NCBI GenBank assembly: GCA_900551945.1
Contig: URYE01000111.1
Span: forward strand, 1-5,256
Direction of reading: 5' to 3'
Length of the DNA: 5,256 bases
Origin: an uncultured Eubacterium sp.
Lineage (GTDB): Bacteria > Bacillota > Clostridia > Lachnospirales > Lachnospiraceae
The notes below the pieces were generated by a model. That model saw only the letters and a list, made by a program, of their open reading frames with translations, was not told where the DNA came from and ran no database searches. The translations under genes were made by a program, and so were the position numbers. Below, piece after piece: positions 1 to 5,223 of the stretch. Every line of letters starts with the position of its first letter. Position 1 is the first letter of the stretch.

Positions 1-55
1 AATAGATACATTAGTATCTTAGAAGCCCATTACCTTTAGGTGATGGGTAGTTCAC
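1..55 (+). mobile_element. Right end of an IS200/IS605-type element (3' end of a TnpB omega RNA), partial
   Basis: A hairpin with arms CCCATTACC (26-34) and GGTGATGGG (39-47) and a TTTA loop (35-38) pairs over 9 bp with one G-T wobble. It is preceded by GAAG and followed directly by TAGTTCAC (48-55). From family knowledge, the arrangement GAAGCCC-hairpin-GGGTAGTTCAC is typical of the right end of IS200/IS605 elements, immediately after the tnpB (orfB) gene. There it forms the 3' scaffold of the omega RNA that guides the TnpB nuclease. In an active copy the element would end at TTCAC and the next 15-20 bases, from 56, would act as guide. Bases 1-22 may include the last codons of tnpB: one frame ends in TAG at 20-22 and another runs to TAG at 37-39. 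The frame cannot be decided here. Recognition is from memory of the motif, without the transposase in view. Confidence 0.6.
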
Positions 56-97
56 TGTAAATCGTAAAATAAGATTGTATACTTTAAATTAAAATTG

Positions 98-150
98 ACT
101 TGTTATAAATAATTGATGAAGCCCATAGCTGAAAATAATATTTAACAAGT
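98..150. repeat. Inverted repeat flanking the clpX promoter region
   Basis: ACTTGTTA at 98-105 is an exact inverted repeat of TAACAAGT at 143-150. The left arm overlaps the extended -10 candidate and the right arm lies near the expected transcription start. It could be a widely spaced operator pair or, if transcription starts upstream, an RNA stem in the leader. Eight base pairs in AT-rich sequence can occur by chance. Confidence 0.25.
101..141 (+). promoter_or_regulatory. Candidate clpX promoter region
   Basis: Two candidates are visible. The first is an extended -10 box, TGTTATAAA at 101-109 (TGn followed by a 5/6 match to TATAAT), with no convincing -35. The second is TTGATG at 113-118, a 17-bp spacer and TAATAT at 136-141; each hexamer matches the consensus at 4 of 6. 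The second would give a leader of about 25-30 nt ending in the strong ribosome binding site GGAGAAAG (164-171), 7 nt from the clpX ATG when measured from GGAG. A TATACT box at 78-83 is a third, weaker option. AT-rich DNA makes chance boxes likely. Confidence 0.35.
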
Positions 151-174
151 AATTATACAGAATGGAGAAAGAAA

Positions 175-1578
175 ATGAGTGAGAATAATATAAATAATTC
201 AAATGATAATAATAATGATGATTACGAAAAGATTTGTTATATATGTAGAAGACCTGAAAGTAAAGCAGGTAAAATGATTAGTATGCATAATAATATCTAT
301 GTATGTTCTGATTGTATGCAGAGAACATTTGACTCTATTAATAATAGTGGTTTTAACTATGATGATATTATGAAAATGTATAATATGCCTGGCTTTGGAA
401 ATATGAGTTTTAATAATATGAATGATATTAATACTGATATTCCAAATAAGCAAAAGATTAAGAAGAAAAAGAGTACTGAAAAGAAAAAGGAAGATAAGAT
501 TGACCTTAGAAATATTCCTGCACCACATGAAATAAAGCACATGTTAGATGAGTATGTTGTAGGACAGGATTATGCTAAAAAGGTAATGTCAGTTGCAGTA
601 TATAACCACTACAAGAGAGTTGCAACAAACACAATGGACGAGATAGAAATTGAAAAGTCTAATATGTTAATGATTGGGCCTACAGGAAGTGGTAAGACTT
701 ATCTTGTTAAGACGCTTGCAAAGCTTTTACAAGTGCCACTTGCTATTGCTGATGCTACTTCGCTTACAGAAGCAGGTTACATAGGTGATGATATTGAAAG
801 TGTTGTATCTAAGCTTTTGGCAGCAGCAGATAATGATGTTGAAAAGGCAGAGCATGGCATTATATTTATTGATGAAATTGATAAAATTGCAAAGAAAAAG
901 GAAACTAGAAGTCGTGATGTAAGTGGAGAGTCTGTACAGCAGGGTATGTTAAAGTTGTTAGAGGGTAGTGACATAGAAGTGCCAGTTGGCGCAACAAGCA
1001 AAAATGCTATGGTTCCACAGGTTACAGTGAACACTCGTAATATTTTATTTATCTGTGGTGGCGCTTTCCCAGACCTTAGCGATATTATTAAGGAAAGACT
1101 TAATAAGCAGTCTTCTATTGGTTTTACAGCAGATTTAAAGGATAAGTATGACAATGACCCTGATTTACTTAAGAAGGTTACTATTGAAGATTTGAGAAAT
1201 TATGGAATGATACCAGAGTTTCTTGGTCGACTTCCGATTATATTCTCACTTGACAGTCTTTCAAAGGATATGCTTGTTCAGATTATGAAAGAGCCTAGAA
1301 ATGCTATTTTAAAGCAATATCAGAAGCTTCTTGAGCTTGATGAGGTTAAGCTTGAATTTGATGACAGTGCGCTTGATGCAATTGCCGATAAGGCGCTTGA
1401 GAAAAAGACAGGAGCTAGAGCATTACGTTCTATTATTGAAGATTATATGCTTGATATTATGTATGAAATTCCAAAGGATAATAATATAGGAATGGTTACT
1501 ATTACGGGTGATTATATCAATAAAAAGGGCGCACCTGTAATTCAGATGAGAGGGATGGAAACACCACTTCTTAATTAA
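175..1578 (+). CDS. clpX: ClpX-like AAA+ unfoldase, variant substrate loop
   Basis: This is the ATPase subunit that unfolds proteins and feeds them to the ClpP peptidase in the cytosol. Residues 1-19 are an Asn/Asp-rich extension. The ClpX zinc-binding domain follows, with Cys21, Cys24, Cys44 and Cys47. Residues 53-115 form a long Met/Asn-rich then Lys-rich linker. The AAA+ core has Walker A GPTGSGKT (168-175), the pore loop GYIG (200-203, usually GYVG), Walker B FIDEID (231-236; Asp233, Glu234), RDVSGE (247-252), the IGF ClpP-docking tripeptide (315-317), Arg352 in GRLP and sensor-2 Arg415 in GARALR. The position of the substrate-binding RKH motif reads SKN (275-277) in a gap-free alignment recalled from E. 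coli ClpX. At 467 aa it is about 40 aa longer than usual, because of the N-terminus and linker. The start has a GGAG site 7 nt upstream. No clpP, tig or lon adjoins it here, so it may be a second ClpX; the main clpX of this genome is the alternative. Confidence 0.93.
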   Translation: MSENNINNSNDNNNDDYEKICYICRRPESKAGKMISMHNNIYVCSDCMQRTFDSINNSGFNYDDIMKMYNMPGFGNMSFNNMNDINTDIPNKQKIKKKKSTEKKKEDKIDLRNIPAPHEIKHMLDEYVVGQDYAKKVMSVAVYNHYKRVATNTMDEIEIEKSNMLMIGPTGSGKTYLVKTLAKLLQVPLAIADATSLTEAGYIGDDIESVVSKLLAAADNDVEKAEHGIIFIDEIDKIAKKKETRSRDVSGESVQQGMLKLLEGSDIEVPVGATSKNAMVPQVTVNTRNILFICGGAFPDLSDIIKERLNKQSSIGFTADLKDKYDNDPDLLKKVTIEDLRNYGMIPEFLGRLPIIFSLDSLSKDMLVQIMKEPRNAILKQYQKLLELDEVKLEFDDSALDAIADKALEKKTGARALRSIIEDYMLDIMYEIPKDNNIGMVTITGDYINKKGAPVIQMRGMETPLLN

Positions 1579-1615
1579 TTTGTTATAGGTTAGGTATTCT
1601 TATTTTTAAACTTTG

Positions 1616-1768
1616 AAGATATGAACAGTATATAAACACACATACCAGTAAAAGAACAGTTGTCTATATTTATATGCCATTATCGAACAATAATGTTCGC
1701 TACTGTCATACAAATATAGACAATTGTTCTTTTACTGGTGCATTTAGTTTATATACTATTGATATCTT
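1616..1768. repeat. 153-bp foldback element (near-perfect palindrome)
   Basis: Three nested inverted repeats share one centre. The outer arms 1616-1637 and 1747-1768 match at 20 of 22 positions. The middle arms 1644-1676 and 1707-1739 match at 31 of 33, and one of the two differences still pairs as G-U. The inner hairpin is CGAACA (1684-1689), loop ATAA, TGTTCG (1694-1699). No T-run follows either end, so it is not a classical rho-independent terminator, and no reading frame is apparent. It starts 37 bp after the clpX stop. A 6-bp repeat AACTTT flanks it at 1609-1614 and 1773-1778, a possible but asymmetric target duplication. It could be a small non-autonomous mobile element, a long-stem RNA or an unusual 3' processing or termination structure. 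Confidence 0.75.
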
Positions 1769-1820
1769 ACGGAACTTTATTGAACTCCATAAATTTAGTA
1801 TGTTTTTAATATTTTCATAG

Positions 1821-1930
1821 AAGCGGGAGTCTAATTTTATAGTCTATGGTAAAAGCTAATAGTTCCTAGTTGTGCTGTTTAAAATCAGTGCTGCCCTTTA
1901 TCCATCAACTATAACATTAGACTTCCGCTT
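1821..1930 (+). ncRNA. Candidate structured RNA closed by a 15-bp stem
   Basis: The arms AAGCGGGAGTCTAAT (1821-1835) and ATTAGACTTCCGCTT (1916-1930) pair over 15 bp with one G-U and are GC-richer than the surroundings. Inside, ATAGT (1839-1843) pairs with ACTAT (1908-1912), then ATGG (1846-1849) with CCAT (1902-1905) and TAAA (1850-1853) with TTTA (1897-1900), separated by a 2x2 mismatch and one bulged T. The remaining loop (about 1855-1896) carries GTGCTG twice (1872-1877 and 1888-1893). The strand is assumed from the neighbouring genes. The stem is followed by a short TTTTAAT stretch. It matches no RNA family that I recognise. A TTGAAC hexamer at 1780-1785 with TTTAAT at 1805-1810 (19-bp spacer) is a poor promoter candidate. 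The 3' end lies 105 bp before the peptidase gene, so a 5' leader role is possible. Confidence 0.45.
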
Positions 1931-1970
1931 TTAATAACATGAATGTAAAGTTAAAAGCGAATAATTTTTT

Positions 1971-2002
1971 TTTATAAGCATAAAATTATTACAACATATA
2001 AT
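1971..2002 (+). promoter_or_regulatory. Candidate promoter of the S8 peptidase gene
   Basis: A perfect TATAAT lies at 1997-2002, 33 bp before the ATG. The best upstream hexamer is TTTATA at 1971-1976 (4 of 6 to TTGACA), with a long 20-bp spacer, just after a run of nine T (1965-1973) that may act as an UP-like element. AATAATTTT (1960-1968) and AAAATTATT (1982-1990) also form a 9-bp AT inverted repeat across it. The weak -35 leaves this uncertain. Confidence 0.35.
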
Positions 2003-2035
2003 TAAAAAGCCTTATATAAATGGCGATGGTGGTGT

Positions 2036-3805
2036 ATGAACCGATGTCAGAATTTGATAATGTCAGAAAATGCAAGAGATTTTATTATACGTTATAATTC
2101 AGAAACTTATAGACAGATTAAGAGCATGTCAGATACTTGTATACAATGTGTAGATGAAACGTGGTGTTTAGCACATACGGCTGGTGATGATGATATGAGT
2201 AGATTTATTGCTGAAAAAGGCTATTATTCAGTGCCAAAGTTATATGGACTTATGCAGACAGATACATCTAATTTTGATGAGTCGGGACTAACAGCAACAC
2301 TTAATCAGACTAATCTGAATGTAAGAGGTCAAGGTGTAATAATTGGTTTTATAGATACGGGAATTGATTATACACTTGATATATTTCAGTCAGCTAGAAA
2401 TATAAGTAAGATAACGGCTATATGGGACCAGACTATTCAAGATAATTCTAATGATGAAGAAAATATGAATGGGCAAGAACCACAAGACAATGATTATTCA
2501 TATCTTACAGCACTTGGCAGGTTTAATTATGGGGCTGTTTATGAAAACGAGGATATAAACAGGGCATTACAAGCGAAAGCATTAGGTGAAAATCCTTTTG
2601 ATTATGTACCTACTACAGATGATAATGGTCATGGTACATTTATTGCGGGGATTGCAGCAGGTTCGCAGACAAGGGAATTTACAGGAGCAGCACCAGACGC
2701 AGAGATTGTAATGGTTAAGTTAAAGCCAGCAAAACAATATCTTAGGAATTACTATATTATAAAAGACAATGTTGAAGCATATCAAGAAACAGATATCATG
2801 GCAGGGGTGCGTTTTCTTAGATTTTGTGCTTTAAGAGAAAATAAACCGCTTGTAATATGTTTAGGGGTTGGTACGGGGTCTGGGCCAAGAACGGGAATGA
2901 CTCCACTTGCAGATATGCTTAACTCAATGGCAGGGCGTAATAATGTAGTAGTAGTAGTACCTATTGGAAATGAAGGAAATGCCAGAACTCACGTTCAAGA
3001 TGTATTAGTATCAAATGCAGGAGTTTCTGAAATAAATATAAATGTTGGAGAAAATGTAAAAGGCTTTTCAATGGAAATATGGGCAGATACCCTAGATTTA
3101 TTGTCGGTTTCATTTGTGTCACCATCAGGTCAATTAATACCTAGAGTGCCGGTTCGTATAGGACAAAGTAGTGTATTTAGGTTTTTACTTGAAAATACAA
3201 CAGTAAGTGTTGATTACAAGGTAGCAGAAACGGTATCGGGATATGAAGTCATTTTTATAAGGTTTGCAAGCCCATCTCAAGGAGTATGGGGAGTTAATGT
3301 GTATAGCCTTACAAATATTACCGCAGTATATAATGCTTGGCTTACACTAGAGCAGTTTTTAGCAGGAGAAGTATTTTTTGTAAAATCTAATCCCGATGTA
3401 ACATTAACAGAGCCATCACCAGCTTTTTATATGATAAGTGTTGGTGCGTATAATCATGTAACAGGCGGAATTGCAATCGACTCAGGGAGAGGATATACAG
3501 CAGACAATAGAGTAAAGCCGGACATTACAGCACCAGGTGTTAATGTATATGGCCCTAGAGTTGGTGGTGGCTATATAACAAAAAGTGGCACAAGCATAGC
3601 CGCTGCCCACACAGCAGGAGCAGCAGCACTTTTACTTACATGGGGCGTATACTATGGAAATGATGTAATGATGACAACAAACAAAGTAAAAACCATACTA
3701 ATAAGAGGTGCGAAACGTGACGCAAATATGGAATATCCAAATAATGTTTGGGGCTATGGAAAACTAAATGTCTTAGAGTCATTTTTACAACTAAGGCTAT
3801 CCTAA
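2036..3805 (+). CDS. S8 (subtilisin-like) serine peptidase, CspC-like, cytosolic
   Basis: This is a subtilase-fold serine endopeptidase. The triad is Asp107 in FIDTG, His199 in DNGHGTF and Ser520 in GTSIAAAHTAG, with oxyanion Asn312 in GNEGN, so it should be active. The usual GTSMAAPH proline is Ala524, which I recall as common in the clostridial CspA/B/C-related subfamily. Residues 120-190 are an insertion between Asp and His. Residues 325-460, between the oxyanion Asn and the Ser motif, are a beta-rich insertion also seen in that subfamily. No signal peptide, membrane segment or clear propeptide is seen; the N-terminus has four Cys (4, 35, 38, 44). The Csp relatives process or sense spore-germination factors, but this subfamily is widespread in Clostridia and the substrate here is unknown. 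The start is the first ATG and has only a weak GGTGG just upstream; ATG at 2060 (Met9) is an alternative without a better site. The gene appears to be transcribed alone. Confidence 0.9.
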   Translation: MNRCQNLIMSENARDFIIRYNSETYRQIKSMSDTCIQCVDETWCLAHTAGDDDMSRFIAEKGYYSVPKLYGLMQTDTSNFDESGLTATLNQTNLNVRGQGVIIGFIDTGIDYTLDIFQSARNISKITAIWDQTIQDNSNDEENMNGQEPQDNDYSYLTALGRFNYGAVYENEDINRALQAKALGENPFDYVPTTDDNGHGTFIAGIAAGSQTREFTGAAPDAEIVMVKLKPAKQYLRNYYIIKDNVEAYQETDIMAGVRFLRFCALRENKPLVICLGVGTGSGPRTGMTPLADMLNSMAGRNNVVVVVPIGNEGNARTHVQDVLVSNAGVSEININVGENVKGFSMEIWADTLDLLSVSFVSPSGQLIPRVPVRIGQSSVFRFLLENTTVSVDYKVAETVSGYEVIFIRFASPSQGVWGVNVYSLTNITAVYNAWLTLEQFLAGEVFFVKSNPDVTLTEPSPAFYMISVGAYNHVTGGIAIDSGRGYTADNRVKPDITAPGVNVYGPRVGGGYITKSGTSIAAAHTAGAAALLLTWGVYYGNDVMMTTNKVKTILIRGAKRDANMEYPNNVWGYGKLNVLESFLQLRLS

Positions 3806-3900
3806 GATTATTTTTTAATAAATATTAGCAAGTTGATTTGTTATCGCAGTTTATATAAAGGCGTTACATTTATTCTAATACAAGAAAATCTTATGTTTAT

Positions 3901-3950
3901 TTGTACTTTCACTGGTGTGTGAATGTTTTATCTAATCCTACTATCTTGCG
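3901..3950 (+). repeat. Possible degenerate copy of the 1616-1768 element's right arm
   Basis: The 17 bases at 3901-3917, ending in ACTGGTG, match 1724-1740 at 15 positions. After 23 bases (22 in the first copy) both sequences carry TATCTTRCG (1763-1771 and 3942-3950), and both are followed a little downstream by TTGAAC (1780-1785 and 3971-3976). The left half of the foldback is not clearly present here and no strong hairpin forms. Apart from this and the promoter at 3971-3999, I see nothing in the 229-bp gap 3806-4034 except a T6 run at 3811-3816 after the peptidase stop, with no solid terminator stem. The match may be partly chance in AT-rich DNA. Confidence 0.35.
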
Positions 3951-3970
3951 AAGTGTTTATGAAAAATCCC

Positions 3971-3999
3971 TTGAACATAACAAATATTTAAGTTAATAT
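3971..3999 (+). promoter_or_regulatory. Candidate promoter of the HAD phosphatase gene
   Basis: TTGAAC at 3971-3976 is followed, after exactly 17 bp, by TAATAT at 3994-3999. Each hexamer matches the housekeeping sigma consensus at 4 of 6. Transcription would begin near 4006, giving a leader of about 29 nt to the ATG at 4035. That places the upstream ATG at 4023 only about 17 nt into the message, with no ribosome binding site. Confidence 0.45.
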
Positions 4000-4034
4000 A
4001 AAAAGCAAATAAGATAAAGAAAATGGAGAAGATT

Positions 4035-4847
4035 ATGGAGTACAAAGCAATATCATTAGACTTAGATGGAACATTAACAAATAGTCAAAAAAAAGTGTCA
4101 GACAAAAACAAAGAAACAATATTCAAAGCACTAGATAAAGGAATAAAAGTAATACTAGCTTCAGGCAGACCACTATTTGGAATAACATCAGTAGCTGATA
4201 TATTAGAATTGTCAAAAAGAGGTGGGTATATTTTAGCTTATAATGGCGGAAATATAGTAGATTGCACTAATGGGGAACTTATCTACAGTAGGTTTGTACC
4301 AGATGAATGTGTACATGATATATGTTGTGAAGCTCAAAAAAATAATGTATATGCAATAACATACTATAAAGATTATGTACTTGCAGAAAGTGACGAAGAT
4401 GAATACGTTAAAAAAGAAGCATTTTGCAATGGTGCTGAGATTAAAAAAGTAGAAAATCTTGAGCAGTTTGTAGATTATCCAGTGGCAAAATACATAATCG
4501 TGGGTGAACACACAAAGTTACTTCCAGTAGAAAAAGCCTTAAAAGAAAAACATGGAAATCTTCTTGATATATTCTTCTCAGAAGATTACTTCCTTGAGGT
4601 AGTACCAAAAGGAGTTGCAAAAGATAAGTCATTAGAAGCACTTCTTGACAAATTAAATATAAAAAGAGAAGAACTTATTGCCTGTGGTGATGGAATGAAC
4701 GATTTACCAATGATAGAATATGCAGGACTTGGAGTAGCAATGGATAACGCATATCCAAAGGTAAAAGAAAGCGCAGATATAATTGCGCCATCAAACGATG
4801 ATGATGGAGTTGCATTTATTATTGAAAAATATATGAATATTGATTAA
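4035..4847 (+). CDS. Cof-type HAD-IIB family phosphatase
   Basis: A soluble magnesium-dependent phosphatase of the haloacid dehalogenase superfamily, Cof/YidA-like subfamily. Such enzymes usually remove phosphate from sugar phosphates, flavin or pyridoxal phosphates; the substrate here cannot be told. Numbering from this start (270 aa): motif I DLDGT carries nucleophile Asp9 and acid/base Asp11, motif II SGR is at 43-45, motif III Lys196 lies in PKGVAK, and motif IV GDGMND has Asp219 and Asp223. The region between motifs II and III (about 80-185) is the C2-type cap that sets specificity. An ATG at 4023 would add four residues (MEKI), but it has no ribosome binding site. The ATG at 4035 has GGAG at 4025-4028, 6 nt away, and gives the usual family opening of a few residues before DLDGT. 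All catalytic residues are intact. It appears monocistronic. Confidence 0.92.
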   Translation: MEYKAISLDLDGTLTNSQKKVSDKNKETIFKALDKGIKVILASGRPLFGITSVADILELSKRGGYILAYNGGNIVDCTNGELIYSRFVPDECVHDICCEAQKNNVYAITYYKDYVLAESDEDEYVKKEAFCNGAEIKKVENLEQFVDYPVAKYIIVGEHTKLLPVEKALKEKHGNLLDIFFSEDYFLEVVPKGVAKDKSLEALLDKLNIKREELIACGDGMNDLPMIEYAGLGVAMDNAYPKVKESADIIAPSNDDDGVAFIIEKYMNID

Positions 4848-4871
4848 GTCTTAAGTATGTAATGCCGATAT
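4845..4871 (+). promoter_or_regulatory. Sigma-D/sigma-28 type (motility) promoter
   Basis: TAAG at 4845-4848, a 15-bp spacer, and GCCGATAT at 4864-4871. The Firmicutes sigma-D consensus is TAAA, about 15 bp, GCCGATAT, so the -10 element matches at 8 of 8, the -35 at 3 of 4 and the spacing is ideal. The TAA of the -35 is also the stop codon of the HAD phosphatase gene. Transcription would start near 4878, about 30 nt before a strong GGGAGG ribosome binding site (4909-4914). An overlapping TATAAT (4869-4874) could instead serve the housekeeping sigma factor, but it has no -35 at a suitable distance. Confidence 0.6.
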
Positions 4872-4916
4872 AATATATATAACAAAAGTACTGGTTTTTA
4901 ATATTTAAGGGAGGCG

Positions 4917-5207
4917 ATTAAAGCTGAAACAGTATTATTTATCCAAAGGACGCAGCCAGTAAACAAAATACATGGCGTTGAAAAGGTTGGAACAGTAAGA
5001 AAGTCCGATGGCGGAGATATTAAGAAAGATAATTCATTTAAAGAAGTTCTTGCAGCAGAAAGAAAGCGCATTAAGACAGCAAGTGTAGATAATAAGGAAC
5101 AAGGAAATACAGTTAATATTTATAATGCTGGAATGAATTATTACAATAACAAAGCCATGGGAGCATATTTTTATATGACACCATCAACAGCTGATTTTAA
5201 GGGGTAA
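4917..5207 (+). pseudogene. Small hypothetical protein, start codon lost or non-canonical
   Basis: A frame opened by the stop at 4899-4901 runs without interruption to TAA at 5205-5207. From 4917 it would encode 96 residues with a composition typical of a real protein: a segment TQPVNKIHGVEKVG, then a charged stretch with FKEVLAAERKRIK, and a Tyr/Asn-rich tail ending ADFKG. There is no ATG, GTG or TTG in frame before the ATG at 5133. GGGAGG (4909-4914) is a strong ribosome binding site, but ATT at 4917 is only 2 nt away. At a sensible distance (9 nt) lies CTG AAA (4924), which is in a different frame and stops after 12 codons. The simplest reading is an original ATG turned into CTG plus a one-base loss before about 4952, or a sequence error. 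The sigma-D-like promoter upstream suggests a motility-regulon gene. I do not recognise the family. Confidence 0.5.
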
Positions 5208-5223
5208 TTAGCAGATATTACAA

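Noticed and set aside
199..540. Ile-rich minus-strand frame opposite the clpX 5' part
   Set aside because: Its composition is simply the complement of AAT-rich Asn/Asp codons and it has no start signals.
777..1154. Long open frame on the minus strand inside clpX
   Set aside because: It is a shadow of the clpX coding frame: no ribosome binding site, no family resemblance, and clpX is unambiguous on the other strand.
1384..1391. GCCGATAA, a sigma-D -10 match
   Set aside because: It lies inside clpX with no TAAA at the required distance and no gene start downstream.
1616..1768. Rho-independent terminator of clpX
   Set aside because: The stem is long enough, but no T-tract follows it in either direction, so a classical terminator call is not supported.
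1821..1930. 6S RNA or a known riboswitch
   Set aside because: About 110 nt is short for 6S RNA and no conserved core of a riboswitch class that I know was recognised.
2945..2959. Five GTA triplets in a row, a possible slippage or phase-variation tract
   Set aside because: They encode the valine-rich beta strand just before the oxyanion GNEGN motif, where hydrophobic runs are normal in subtilases. A triplet repeat would not shift the frame.
175..4847. A ClpX + S8 peptidase + HAD phosphatase operon forming a defence or proteolysis system
   Set aside because: Gaps of 457 and 229 bp with separate candidate promoters and structured spacers argue against co-transcription. No shared partner or known system architecture links the three genes.
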